NCBI GenBank assembly: GCA_011800155.1
Contig: CM022370.1
Span: forward strand, 372,001 to 436,000
Length of the DNA stretch: 64,000 nt
From: Flammulina velutipes
Taxonomy: Eukaryota; Basidiomycota; Agaricomycetes; Agaricales; Physalacriaceae
Direction of reading: 5' to 3'
The translations under genes and the position numbers were made by a program. Under the pieces are notes generated by a model. It ran no database searches. It worked only from the letters and a program-made list of their open reading frames with translations, and was not told where the DNA came from. This document shows, piece by piece, positions 1 to 11,633 of the stretch; within the stretch, counting starts at the first letter, position 1; the number at the start of each line of letters is the position of its first letter.

Positions 1-282
1 CTGACACAGACAATAGCACCGTGGGCAAGCAGTTGGGCTGGTAGAAGTCTATCGCCCCTGCTCCAATCAATGTACTGTACGCTATCCCGTCCCTCTCGTC
101 TTCCCGTCATACTTGTACTTGTAATATCACCATCGCTGTTCGTTCCATGTCCTCCTCCTCGTGTCGCTGTACATACGTGTTGTATTCTTCGATGTGTAAT
201 CACATGTTGAGATTCTTACCCCATGGCACGGACCTTTTTCTGTAGGCCAAATTAGACTGCTCGCTACGATTCGGCGTATGTG

Positions 283-356
283 GGCCGACTAGCTCAGCTG
301 GTTAGAGCGTCGTGCTAATAACGCGAAGGTCTTGGGTTCGATCCCCACGTTGGCCA
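283..356 (+). tRNA. tRNA-Ile (anticodon AAT)
   Basis: The full cloverleaf is visible. A 7-bp acceptor stem (283-289 with 349-355, one G-T pair) is followed by a D arm, an anticodon stem TCGTG/CGCGA around loop CTAATAA (anticodon AAT), a T arm with loop TTCGATC, and discriminator A at 356. There is no intron. It decodes ATT/ATC after A34-to-I editing. Confidence 0.95.
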
Positions 357-556
357 CTAGGACTAGCTAGGTCTTGAAACTCACTGCAAGTCTTTTGGTG
401 CATCTTTTACAATGCGCCACATCTGAGTCTTATTGAACCATTCGAATTACAACTCTAGAGGTGTCCAGTGGATCCTCCACTATTGCTTGAAGATTGTTTT
501 TCTCGCTTTGACCTTGTATTGTATTTAGAACAATAGCAAACGACCATCACGTCTAG

Positions 557-564
557 TATAAAAG
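557..564 (+). promoter_or_regulatory. TATA box of the small gene at 605
   Basis: TATAAAAG lies about 40 bases upstream of the ATG at 605, a normal core-promoter distance with a very short 5' leader. It supports a plus-strand gene starting at 605. Confidence 0.6.
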
Positions 565-604
565 GTCCCCCAACAGACTGAGATTCAAGACTACACATCA
601 CAAC

Positions 605-914
605 ATGACTTCCATCGCCTCTGCCAATCAATCCCCGGCGATCACCATCCGCCTTCCACCACTCGCGTCGGTACAGAGTTCGATGGCCACCGATGCGAAC
701 GACGAGGACGCTGAGTGGGACGATAAGCTAGGCCGCTGGATCGCAGGTTCCAAAAGGGTCGCCAGAGCGTTAAACTCAAAGGACAAAGACAAGGTGCGGG
801 ATTCTTCGAATGTCTATCTCTTTGATTCTGATGTCAAGTGTGGAAAAGAAGAGTAGCAACGGCGGTAGCGTGATGGCTGGAAGCGATGAGGACATTATGA
901 TGGGAGGCACATGA
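605..914 (+). CDS. small acidic hypothetical protein, one intron
   Basis: I do not recognise this family. The unspliced frame stops at 854-856 (83 aa). A 55-bp intron at 794-848 (GTGCGG donor, CTGAT branch, AAAAG acceptor) keeps the frame open and gives an 84-aa protein ending at TGA 912-914. The protein is hydrophilic, with an acidic centre (DANDEDAEWDDKLGRW), a Lys/Asp-rich stretch and a C-terminus SDEDIMMGGT. No signal peptide or membrane segment is seen. A TATA box sits 40 bases upstream. The model is sound in frame but rests on one predicted intron; the 83-aa read-through product is the alternative. Confidence 0.5.
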
Positions 915-1398
915 TAGCGAACGAAGCGGATTATTTTTACCGCCACATCATTGAGATTTGGATGTATACTAGCCAGAGGACGTGCGATGTTGGACCAAGT
1001 ACCAATGCCACTAATGTGTATGACACCAATACCCATTCACGAACAGTTTGAGAGTTTCGGACATTATGGTGATCGGCGGACGTGGTCCGTGCGCATCAAA
1101 AGTGTGAGAACTCCGACAGGAGGGAAATGGAACTCTAGTTTTCTGTGAGAGGCAGATCTTTGAACTCGAACGATTCGTTTCGTTTGAAAAGCTTCATTTT
1201 GCCCCGTTTCTGCCTTTCGTTCGTCGACGTTTGGTCGTCTTTTGCATGTGCTAGAACAGATATTTTATTCGCACTTTTTCCCTTCTTCTTGTGCGTGTCT
1301 TTCTTCACATACAGTCGCTCCTTTGCCATACACTCCTTCCGCCTTTTTCTAACTACCCGCCTTTCCTTTCGTACCCTACTCTTGCCATTATTCGCGTC

Positions 1399-3535
1399 AT
1401 GGATGGCCAACAGACTACTTTTGATTCGCAGTACGCACCGTACGGGTTTGAAATCGACATGATGAAGGTGAGTATCTGTTCTTTGCTGCCATCATCCGCA
1501 TTGAATCTGAGTGCAGCGTTCCATGGAGACCGTCGGCGGTCCTGATGCCAAAAAAGCGCGGTGGTCCCCTACGTTTCCGCAGGCAGCGTCGCCCACTGCG
1601 ACTGATGCCTTTTCGAACTATGGCTATGGGCCCAACGCGAGCATCAACCAGCCTGGCCTGCACAACGGGGGCAACCAGCAGCTGTACTCGACGCCGTCGC
1701 TGTCCATCAACACGAACACTGGCGGAATGAACGGCAACCAGCAGCTGAGCCCGAATGCCGCAGCGGGCGGATTCCACCAGCAACAGCACAGCCCCAGCGC
1801 TGGCTCTCCCTACGCGAACTTTGGCGCTTACAACATGCTTGGACTCGGCCTTCCCGGGATGAACATGCTCGGGTTTCCATACAACGCCCAGATGGGACCT
1901 TTTGGCCAGGTTCGTTATCTTTTTTTGGGGCGCATATGTCTTTTAATAACCCAATCCGCACAGAACTACAACCAGCAGCAGCAACGCCTGCCGTCGTTGA
2001 ACATCCCCCAATCGCCTGCCGCCTATTCGCCTGCCGCCCTCTCAGCTGCCATCAACGCCACTGCCAACGCAGCGCAGAATCGCACCGTCTATATCGGAAA
2101 CCTCCCTGCCACTGCCTCCGTTGATGAACTCCTCAACCTCGTTCACTTTGGTCCGCTCGAGAACATCCGCGTTCTCCCCGAGAAATCATGTGTCTTTCTC
2201 TCGTTTTTAGACGGTCCCACAGCAGCTGCCTTCCACGCCGACGCCACCATCAAGAAACTATCTCTTCATGGCCAGGAACTCAAGGTCGGCTGGGGCAAGC
2301 CCAGTCCTGTCCCGGCTCAAGTTCAGCTCGCCATCAGCCAGAGCAATGCGAGCAGGAACGTCTACGTCGGTGGACTCGACGAAAACATGACCGAGGAGCA
2401 GCTCCGTGACGAGCTCAGCAGGTTCGGTCTCATTGACCAAGTCAAGATCGTCCGCGACAAGAACATTGGCTTTGTTCACTTTTTGAGCATCGCCGTCGCA
2501 ACCAAGGTACGTCATTTCACCACTTTTCCTTCCTCGTTTTTTTTTTACCAGTCTTCAGGTCGTCAACACGCTGCCCACAGAGCCCAACTGGGCTGGAAAG
2601 CGCGTAAACTATGGCAAGGATCGCTGTGCTTACATTCCCAAATCCCAGCAGGCTGCCGCACAACAAGCGCAGGCTGCTGCTGCTCAGTCTTTGATGGCCC
2701 AAGCCGCCTCTCCGACAGTCGCCTCACCTTTGAACGGTGGACCGAACCCATTCCAATCTCCCTTCAGCGCCTACCCCTTTAGCCCAATCGATGGCATGCT
2801 TGGTGCTCCTGGTATGAACCGCACCGTCTACCTCGGCAATATCCATCCCGAGACGACGACGGAAGACCTGTGCAACTCGATCCGTGGTGGTGTACTCCAG
2901 AGTATCCGCTACATGCAGGACAAGCACATTGCCTTTGTCACGTTCGTGGACCCCGCTGCGGCGTTCACGTTCTTCCAAGTTGCGTCTTACCAGGGAATGA
3001 CCATCAACAACAGGAGGTTGAAGATTGGCTGGGGAAAGAACTCGGGCCCGCTGCCACCTACGCTGGCGCTCGCCGTCCACTCGGGCGCGACGAGGAATGT
3101 TTATATCGGCAACATCGAGGACTTTGAGACTTTCAACGAGGAGAAGCTCAAGCGCGATTTCACGGAGTACGGTGACATTGAGCTGGTCAACTTTTTGAAG
3201 GAGAAGTGAGTATCTTGATACTGTCGCCGCGCTCGTATTTATTAACATATCGTCCCAGGAACTGCGCTTTCGTCAACTTTACCAATGTCTCTAATGCCAT
3301 TAAGGGTATTGAAGGAATCAAGAACCAACCTGAGTATGCCAACTTGCGCATCGCTCATGGCAAGGATCGTTGCGCCAACGCGCCTCGCTCCGGACCGCAG
3401 GGTGCATCAGGTGGAAGGAGGAACACGTCGGGCACCACTCCTACAGAGGAACCTGTGAGTGCTGTCGAAGGAGAGATGGAGGGTATCGAAGATGACGGCT
3501 CGTCTTCCGCGGATGTTGAGAAGATGGAGGCCTGA
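1399..3535 (+). CDS. nrd1: four-RRM RNA-binding protein, Nrd1/Msa2-like
   Basis: Probable cytoplasmic mRNA-binding protein of the fission-yeast Nrd1 (negative regulator of differentiation) type. Five exons (introns 1468-1516, 1910-1963, 2507-2558, 3206-3258) give 642 aa. The first ~190 residues are Gln/Asn/Ser/Pro-rich and of low complexity. Four RRMs follow at about 193-265 (RNP2 TVYIGNL), 285-360 (NVYVGGL), 423-495 (TVYLGNI) and 516-593 (NVYIGNI). RNP1-like strands such as NIGFVHF, HIAFVTF and NCAFVNF are present. RRM2 and RRM4 each end with a GKDRC motif. An Ala/Gln-rich linker separates RRM2 from RRM3, and the C-terminus is acidic. The four-RRM order with a disordered N-terminus matches known Nrd1 proteins; the regulatory role is inferred from the family. 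Confidence 0.85.
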
Positions 3536-4164
3536 GGAAGATACCCTACGCTATCCTCGCGAAAACTATTGCCGCTACGGTCAGGATTTGGGCTGTTGTT
3601 GCTGGTGATTTATAAACTGCGTCTTCGTGTTATGATCTCTTTTTCTTTTTCCTTTACCTAATTTTTCTTTTCTCTGTTTTTATCCGTAACCTTGTACTTA
3701 CCCTACATATAAACTTCTCCTCTCTCTCTCTCTTCCCTCGGTGGGCGGCGGGGTGTTTGTACTCTTTCGCCTACGTCCTCTCATTATACCTTATCCTGCT
3801 GATCTACCGAGCTGCTGTCTGACCATACTACTCTACGCGTCGTTTGATTGCTTTTCGTTCGCTTGTATTAAGTACTGTCTTTTCGAGAACGGAATATGGA
3901 ATCATACGCCTTCATCGCTATCATAGACTCGAAGCTTAACACTGTGTTGAGCAGTGAAGTAGCTGTAACATTGAATATATGCGCCAGGCATACAGTTTAG
4001 TTATGCGCAGGTCTGTACAAGTAAGTAATAAAATAAGCTAACTTTGTCCCTAAATTGCAAGTTTGCTGTCAACCCGCTTGTCTGTGCTCTTGCTCTTGCT
4101 CGTTGCTCAACATCCACTGCTGGGCACGCACACTCGCAGCGCGTCGTTTTTCCTCTTTGTGGGG
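3536..4164. other. convergent intergenic region (3' ends)
   Basis: This is pyrimidine-rich AT/CT sequence downstream of the RRM gene, meeting the 3' end of the minus-strand deaminase gene. It is consistent with two 3' UTRs. No open frame here carries recognisable protein features. Confidence 0.5.
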
Positions 4165-5766
4165 TCATGAGTAAAAACCACACAGAATGGAGTTTAAAAA
4201 ACAAGACATACCAAGAAGAGCATACTCCGGAGTCTGTTCATACCGCTCTCGCAGTACTTTGTCTTCCACACACCGAGCCCGTTCCTCCAGCTTTGACAGT
4301 AGCTGCTTACACAACTCTGGCCGTGATTCCTCGAGATTTGTGGGGTACGTCCATGAGGGTGGGAATAGCGAGTGGGTGCCCATGGTGCGGAAGGGAGAGG
4401 GGCGGAGGGCGTAATAAAGGTGGCAGGGAGTGCACGACAGCTTTGAGGCTCCAATAAGAGGCATAGCGGTTTGTCGGGTTATCAGGTGTTCGAGCACTAC
4501 GCATTCTGCGTGAACGGCTGTCTTGAAGTCGAACTGTATTTCATCATCCAAGCCTAGGACAGATGAGAAGGATCGCTGACGAACGAAGTTGGTACTTACA
4601 GTGTATGCGCATGCCTCTTTTGGCCAGTTTCTCGTTGACGCTTGAGGGATGAGTCTTTTTGAAGTTGGCGCACATTGTGTCGAAAATTTCGTCCTCGTCT
4701 AAGCCTTTATTCTCGTGAGCAGTCCATGGTATGCTCTTCAAGAGGTCGACGAAAGCTTTGCGCGTGACAGAAAACGAACTCGATACCATCTTGTTGTCCA
4801 AGGGCCTGATACTTGGTGGCAACGCCAGAAAATCCGTCATGTAACATGAGGCGGCCAGGCGCGCAACACGGACAAGATGAACATGGCTACTGGATACCTT
4901 GCCCAACCAGCGCATAACATGAAATTTGTGTTGCAAGGACGGCGTATCTGGATAAAATATTAGTTCAATCCTCGGACTTGGGAAGACGAACCTTGGATAT
5001 ACCTGGTGCAATGATATAGCGTAGTTGAATCTTCCACATAGTACCTGCTGACTGATCCGATTATGTCCATAACCACCTGCAGAGCAGCGTCGTCCTCGTT
5101 GGTGAGAAGGCAATCTAGTGCCCTTCCAAGAATCCTCAGTAATTCGCCAAGCGGGTTGAGCATATCGGACATGGCCTTCCTTTGATCATCATGGTACCGG
5201 TCGTTCTGCTTGAAGTGGGTATAGAAGGCATGAAAATGAGAATAGTGTTTGAGGAAGCGTGCGCGGAGTTTTGGGAGGTTGTGGAGCAACGCTATGCTCT
5301 TCAGTGCGTGTAGCTCTTTTTCAAGTTGCTGATTGTCGGTTGGGGTAGAGTCAAGAGTCAAAGAGGGAGGAGAGCCTTCTGATAGAGCGGATATAGATCT
5401 TTTGACGATGGAAGATGCCAATCGTTGGCGAATGTTGGACAGCGAGGTGGAGAAGGCCACTAAGAATGAGATGACGTCCGGGTCGACAGGCCCGTTTTCC
5501 GCAACAACAAGCTCGAGTCTTTTGCCAACCTGAACTGCACCGATGGAAATGGTCTGACCCGCCTCACGACGAATAGCAAGATGTGCCAAACTATCAAGAA
5601 TCGCGCCCTTTTTGTCCGGAGATTCGTCTCGTGATACTTTGTAGTAGTCTGTCGTTTTATCTTCCCCTTCAAGCACAGATGTCAGAGCCACCAGATGGTC
5701 AGGGTTATTGGCATCGAAAGCAGATCTGATGTCGGTGTCACTGTCAGTGGAGGGAGGAGGAAACAT
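4165..5766 (-). CDS. OTT_1508-like deaminase family protein
   Basis: Three exons (introns 4554-4599 and 4948-4991) give 503 aa starting at 5766. The first ~370 residues are mostly helical and not recognised. The C-terminal domain has the zinc deaminase signature: HAE at about 389-391, then a conserved block IGASKLSCTPC (about 408-418) that supplies the two cysteines. This HAE plus IG-SK-SC-x2-C layout is characteristic of the fungal OTT_1508-like branch of the deaminase superfamily, whose substrate is unknown and whose relatives include bacterial toxin-type deaminases. No signal peptide is seen. Its 3' end converges on the RRM gene, and its promoter faces the kinase 3' end. The family call is fairly safe; activity and substrate are not known. 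Confidence 0.75.
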
Positions 5767-5915
5767 GACATTACAAACGTGACTGGTTTCTGTCTATGTC
5801 ACTCCTCGATCGGACCTACAGGTTACCACAGTGTACAAAATTACATTTATAATAGATAGATACAAAGAACATGACGAGTACAGGATAATAATACACAATC
5901 GAAAGAAGAAATGGG

Positions 5916-7299
5916 CTAACGCTGTGTGGCGTTAGGAGGAGCAGAACCACAACATCCGTATCGTCTAAAGATCGGAAATAGGCGATAATATCGGTCGTAT
6001 AGTTCCCCAGCAGCGTGGAGCTCGACAGTATGAGCTTCGGTGAAGCTAAAGAAGAGTCCAAATCAGTCTTGAGTAAACGATCAAAATCAAAAACACCCAC
6101 ATTCGAGTATCATGCTCATCTTCCAGTTGAGGAATGAACGGAGGCTTCATTTCCAACTGTGCAGCGCTCTGCCAGTTCACATCCCTAAACCAAGGATGTA
6201 GCATGACATCCCGAGCGCCACCGCGACTCTTGCTTCCCATTCGCTTGTCTGGGTCCGTCCACAACAAGCCCGAGACCAAATTCACAGTGAGGGTATTGAA
6301 CATGGGCTTCGGCCACTGGATGGCCTTCGGGCCTTGCTCCATGACGCGTCTCCACATATCAGTGTCCCGTATGTACGGCAGCGCACCTGTGAGCATTTGA
6401 TAGACCGATATTCCAAAGGCATACCAATCGGCGGACTGTGTGACCGGAGCGTTGAGTTTGAACTGCTCAGGCGCCTTATACTCATTGGTACCAGCTGAGT
6501 AACGTGAAGTATCGTTTAGCCTGGCGACACCAAAGTCGGATAGTTTGATGTGGCCGTCGCGCGTAATGAGGATGTTGGCAGGTTTGATATCGTGGTGAGT
6601 GATATGTTGCGAGTGGATATACGATATAGCGAGGATGAGCTCAGCTGCGTAGAAGCGGGTTGCTCTCTCTGAGAGCCTCTGTGATCTGGTCAGTGATTGG
6701 TCCTAATCGGGGTAAGAGACAGCGGACCCACCTGTTGTGTTTCGATGAGAGTCCTTAGGTCGCCGCCTGGGAGATATTCCATGACAATATAGAGATTCTC
6801 TATGTCTTGGAACGCGTCAAATGCCTTGGCCACGAAAGGTGACTGCATATTCAGAAGTAGTCGCACTTCGCGATCGATGTTCTGTTTCTGTTGCTGCGCA
6901 ACCACTCTCGTTTTCTTCATGATCTTTATTGCATATGCTTGACCTTTTCTCCTGGACCGCGCTATAGAGTTGTCAGCACAGGGAAAATTTGAGAGAAATA
7001 GAATACTTACCTTTGACGACGATCCCGAAGCCCCCACGCCCAATCATCAGCTCAAACTCAACGAGGCATCGGCACAACCCCATCCTATCAAAAGGTGAGA
7101 CCAATAGTTGGCGAGCCACTCGGGACGCCGCCTGCTGACGAAACGGAGCAGGAAGACCAATCTGAGATGCCGCCGGACGTGAGGATTTTTTGGTGGTGTA
7201 TCTATCCTCCAGTGTACAGGCAGGGAGGTGGAGGTGGAACGGTGCGTGAAATTCAAGGTTACGCAGGACACCCTCAAAATCGTCCATGGACATCGACAT
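5916..7299 (-). CDS. AGC-like serine/threonine protein kinase
   Basis: Four exons (introns 6046-6100, 6679-6731, 6962-7010) give 408 aa. The glycine loop GRGGFG is at 87-92, the ATP-anchoring Lys in AYAIKIM at about 109, and the alpha-C Glu in DREVRLL. The catalytic loop reads HHDIKPANIL, so the usual HRD Arg is His. The DFG motif (LSDFGVAR) and an APE-like motif (EYKAPEQ) are intact. All residues needed for phosphotransfer are present, so it should be active; the HRD change is usual in kinases that do not need activation-loop phosphorylation. The tail after the kinase core ends with an aromatic/basic segment (YRLFPIFRRYG), suggestive of an AGC tail. The subfamily is uncertain. Confidence 0.8.
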
Positions 7300-7623
7300 T
7301 GCCTGGCGGAAGAGGCAGATGCTCAGCTATAGCTTTTAAAAGACCTGTGCTTGTATGGGAATTGCCATTGTTCATGAAATAAACGCGTTGAGACAATGAG
7401 CGCCCGGTATTCTTTGCTTCTGTTTCCCTTTTCGGCGACATGTGTAGACAATGCTGTTAGCCAAGGACAAAGCGGCGAGGGAAGTCTCTGGATGTGCTTT
7501 GGGAACAGTATTCAGGTAGTATATCTGGCGTATATGGGCATGAACATATCGACGGCAGCAAAGAATGAGAAGACAAACGACGCATAGGGTGCCAGTGAGG
7601 CGGCAACGAGACAAGTCCATTGA

Positions 7624-7938
7624 CTACGTGATAGCTTGATTTTCGGCCTCAGCAGCCAGAATCTTGTGCATCGAAAAGAGTGACGCCCAGTAACATTCGA
7701 CTTCGCGCGAGCCAATGTTGAAGAGACTAAATAAAGGTACACATTAGCCACCCAAGAAATATCGATGAGACGAAAAGTACACTGAAGAATGCGGAGAGAA
7801 TATAGCCAGTAACAGGATACCTTTCACTACTTGTTCCCACTCATAAGGAGCTTCCGTACAGTAGGGTGTATAGAAGAGACACCCCATAGGTTTGCGCCCG
7901 TCGTCGCTGCAGGTCGGGTGAAAGGCGAGCCAGAGCAT
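7624..7938 (-). CDS. small conserved-looking hypothetical protein
   Basis: Not recognised. A 75-aa model uses one intron (7727-7813, donor GTTACT, branch CTAAT, acceptor TTTAG). Exon 1 is Cys/Pro-rich (CLFYTPYCTEAPYEWEQ). Exon 2 (FNIGSREVECYWASLFSMHK) has strong coding character and ends at TAG 7624. A competing splice at the better donor GTATCC leads into a different frame with a hydrophobic stretch, which I consider less likely. It lies upstream of the kinase gene and on the same strand. Confidence 0.4.
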
Positions 7939-9551
7939 TATCCTGGCCGAGAGTGCTAGTGATGGTCAAGCGGAAGTTGGGAAACGTGACCCCGAGATAT
8001 CTTGACTTTCGATCATCATTGTCAACTCAACGCAACCTCTCTTGTCGCTGAACGCTGCCATGGAAAAAGTCAGGACAGTTAATGTTGGATATGCAAAGCT
8101 GTCTGACTCGTTTTGATTCTACGTATTCCTCCCAGCTTAAAACATAAGCGCAGATAGGACTCCGCGCTCCTTCGCGCAAGCTATTGGATGAAATAAGCTT
8201 CATGGAGGCCATCATCTATGGCATAAAAGAAGAGGTGTGTTCTTCATCTATTCAGCTTTTATCAAAGCTAACCTCGAATTAGCCTGACGAAAACTAATCC
8301 ATTCTCGACGAGCAAAATATAAATGATGCGGACAATCTCATGCTCACGCGCGACATGAAAACGCGTGCCCAGGCTTCAGCTTTGCTGGGACCAAATCATC
8401 TCCTGTCGTCAGTGGCGATGATGTATAACCAACTCAACATGCTCTGCTAGTGCGGACTGTGCGCATCACTTAGTGAACTCTCTTGACGTCTAACCTCATC
8501 CTTGTCGGTCTGCGAGTGCGCACCTGGCGCGACGTCCTAATCTACCGTGTTTCAGCAATACTATCATCGCATGCTAACATCGCCCAACCGCATGCTCTTC
8601 AACACGGCTACAACCAGTTCTGCACCATCGAATTCGAACACCGCTCGTCTTGGCAGTGGTTGAATCCAGTACATAGCCGCTCTTACCACTAACGGAGATA
8701 TTGGTACGTCTTCGCCCATTACACACAGATTCAGGCTGACCAGATTCGCAAAAGGTACTCTTAGATCACATCCACGCGAGCTGCTATCATTCTAGTCCAT
8801 ACTGGGAACCCATGTAATCGAGGAAAAGCCAAAACAGATTCCACTTCTTGACAGATGTGGTCACGCAGCCTTTTGTGGCGAATAGACTCCAGTACGCGAT
8901 TCTCTCGTCTTCTCCGTTCTTCCGCAACTAAGAGGTTGAATAGCGTGTTGTATAGACAAACAGCTCCAAAGGGTGTTCATTGTTGTCTACCTGAACGCCA
9001 ATGGCGTCGGAGGCTCATATGGGAGGTCCAAGCTCATCGTATTTGTCCCAGCTCAGATACGTAGAGTCGAGGATGTTCGCTGGTAGGCCAGAGATAAATT
9101 TTCGGGATTCTAACGTATTGGTTAGTGTCTTTTTTTCCAACTTCAAGACCCCACTCTGACCGGTATTTTCAGCTCGAACATGGCTACGAAGACATCACAG
9201 ACAACGAGTGGTTTAAAGAACACGCCTGGTTGGAAGCTACGCCCTATGCGAAACTTCCACTGGTGTACATACTATTCCTGTAAGTGCTTCGTCATCAATC
9301 ATGGCGAGAAGTTGAACTGAACCTCAAGACCCAGACCGTGGTGGCGCCTCCATGCATAGAGGCTTCATTCGAGTACATCAACTTTACCTATCGCGCTTGC
9401 GTATGATGTTGACTTACATCTGCCATCTGACAACCAGTCCATTGACACCACGACGTGACTTCCATTAAGTCTCGCTATCTACTCCGTGTAAGAACCTTCA
9501 CTGAAGATAGACACATCAATAGAAGCTCGACATATAGGGTGGCAATGGATT
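7939..9551. other. gene-poor stretch with decayed coding remnants
   Basis: I find no complete gene in 1.6 kb. Short translatable islands on the plus strand, near 8995-9055 (reading NANGVGGSYGRSKLIVF) and 9170-9280 (reading LEHGYEDITDNEWFKEH, preceded by a plausible acceptor TTTTCAG), look protein-like. They cannot be joined into one frame and I do not recognise the family. This is probably a degraded gene beside a duplicating region. Confidence 0.35.
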
Positions 9552-10228
9552 TCACTAGAGAAAAATGCATCAACAATCTCATTATGACTTGACAGCGCGT
9601 GAAACGTACGATGACCTCAACGTCCATGGTCCAGTCCTCCACCTCGAGGTTCTCAGCGTTGTTCCCGAAATCCAAGTACCATTTCGGCTCTCTCCCAAAG
9701 TCAGCAAAAATCTTCTTCAACTTTGCGAGCGGCTCGTGGAGATTCTCTCCATCACGCAGAGAATAATTGGACACCAACGCGAGAGCGAACATTCCATCCT
9801 CCGTCGAGTAACAGGTGTAGAGCTCAAGGGAGTGCCCACAAGCATCGCTCAGATAAATTTCGACCAAATGCATCGTACCAATTCGGCTCTTGTGTTCACT
9901 ATAGTGTACTATTCCTTTTTGGTCTGCGAAATCAAGCCATTGGTCAACGTCGAACACGACTCCCAGGACGAAGACGGGTGGAAGGAGTCCGAGCTTGGGA
10001 CAAGGTAGGTAGTGATTGGGGAAATCATCTGGTTTCCAAGGATTGTTGGCCTTCATGTAGGTCATATTGAGCGTCTATTGGTAGTCGATCAGCTCGCCAC
10101 AGACACCTTCGATAGTAGTAAGGCCTAACCTTGTTGCATTCTTTGATCCTTCGCGCGCTTTTGGAAAGCTGTAGTTCGGCAACGTCGTTTGTAAGGTCAG
10201 TGATATCGGGAGGACGCTTGACTTCCAT
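9552..10228 (-). CDS. tandem orphan family, copy A
   Basis: First of three intact copies of an unrecognised ~188-aa protein family. Exon 1 (10228-10130) encodes 33 aa ending ECNK, and a 55-bp intron (10075-10129) follows. Exon 2 holds the conserved core: MTYMKANNPWKPDDFPNHYL, then PPVFVLGVVFDVDQWLDFA, a Cys-Gly-His segment, TEDGMFALALVSNYSLR and FADFGREPKWYLDF. A second 55-bp intron (9555-9609, GTACGT donor, TTCTCTAG acceptor) puts TGA immediately after the acceptor, so the spliced protein ends DWTMDVEVI (188 aa). If the intron is retained the frame continues to 9475. No signal peptide or clear membrane helix is seen. Its function is unknown. Confidence 0.65.
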
Positions 10229-10349
10229 GAGGCCCAGAGGAAGTACACCTAGTGGTTGCTGGTAAGGCAAGTGGCGGCACTTCGGTCCGCTTCTGAAGTT
10301 TGAACAACAACCATTCAGCCACTTGTCAACTTGCACAAAAGTGTCAAGA

Positions 10350-10770
10350 CATGCAACTAAATTATCTCAAAGTCCCCCCTTCTGAGAGTTTCGGGCCCAT
10401 TAATCACAAAATCCATGTACCATTTCGGCTCTCTCCCAAAGTCTGCAAAAATCTCCTTCATCTTTGCGAGTGGCCCATGTAGATTTTCTGCCTCACGTAG
10501 AGTACAATTAGACACGAACGCGAGAGCAAAAGTCCCATCCTCCGTCGGGAGACAGGTGTAAAGCTTAACGGAATGCCCACAGGTCTCCTTCGGATAAACT
10601 CGGATCAAATGCATTGTAAGTAGTGATTAGACTCTTGAATTGGAGTCAGTCGTCCCGGTCCAACACGACTCCCAGTACGAAGACGGGAGGCAGGAGTCCA
10701 AGGTCGGGAGAAAGTAGGTAGTGATAGATTGTTGGCTTTCATATAGGTCATATTGAACGTATTGGTAGCT
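10350..10770 (-). pseudogene. tandem orphan family, broken copy B
   Basis: The minus strand at 10357-10614 still encodes the family core (KETCGHSVKLYTCLPTEDG, then FADFGREPKWYMDF). Upstream, at 10640-10770, the sequence matches the N-terminal core only in pieces. The PWKPDDFPN segment is missing, the frame is broken between VVLDRDD-like and QFK-like pieces, and no first exon with a start is found. It lies between copies A and C in the same orientation, so it is a decayed tandem duplicate. Confidence 0.7.
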
Positions 10771-10947
10771 CAGCGCGGTCATTTCGGATTTCGCGACACG
10801 ACCTTGATTAATGACATTGAAGGGATAGTTATATGTCAGGTTTACAATACCGAGTGACCATTGGGACAGATACAATTACAAAATGCTTGACAAACTACGA
10901 TGAACATGCGACGAAGGAAAGAAGACTCGGGACGCGAGCGATGGATT

Positions 10948-11633
10948 TCACTAAAGAAAAATGCATCAACAATCTCATTATGACTTGAAAGCACGTGAAA
11001 CGTACGATGACCTCAACGTCCATGGTCCAGTCCTCCACCTCGAGGTTCTCAGCGTTGTTCCCAAAGTCCAAGTACCATTTCGGCTCCCTCCCAAACTCAG
11101 CAAAAATCTTCTTCAACTTTGCGAGCGGCTCGTGGAGATTTTCTCCCTCACGCAGAGAATAATTGGTCACCAACGCGAGAGCGAACATTCCATCCTCCGT
11201 CGGGTAGCAGGTATAAAGCTGAAGGGAGTGCCCACAAGCCTCCCTCAGATAAACTTGGACCAAATACATCGTAGCGATCAGGCTCAGGTCAACACCACAT
11301 TTGACTAACTCCTTTTGGTTTGCGAAATCAAGCCATTGCTCAACGTCGAACACGACTCCCAGTACAAAGACAGGTGGCATGAGTCCGAGGTTGGGGCAAG
11401 GTAGGTAGTGATTGGGAAAGTCGTCTGGTTTCCAAGGGTTGTTGGCTTTCATGTAGGTCATGTTAAGAGTCTGGTGGTATAGTTAAGCTCGCCACAAATA
11501 GCCTGGGGGAAACGCCAAAGCTTAGAAGACTTACCTTGTTGCATTCTTCGATCATTCGCGCGCCTTCGGAAAGCTGTAGCTCGGCAACGTCGTTTGTAAG
11601 GGCAGAGATATCGTCAGGACACGCTGCGTCCAT
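10948..11633 (-). CDS. tandem orphan family, copy C
   Basis: Same architecture and exon sizes as copy A. Exon 1 (11633-11535, 33 aa, starting MDAACPDDIS) is followed by a 64-bp intron (11471-11534), a 465-nt exon 2 and a 55-bp terminal intron (10951-11005) with the same GTACGT donor and TGA directly after the acceptor. The predicted product is 188 aa. It differs from copy A at scattered positions, including part of the segment after DVEQWLDFANQKE. Its start faces the plus-strand gene at 11755 across only 121 bp, so the two probably share a promoter region. Its function is unknown. Confidence 0.65.

Noticed and set aside
1415..1789. Minus-strand frames over the RRM gene
   Set aside because: They are shadows of the GC-rich plus-strand coding exons; the plus strand carries RRM motifs in a continuous spliced frame.
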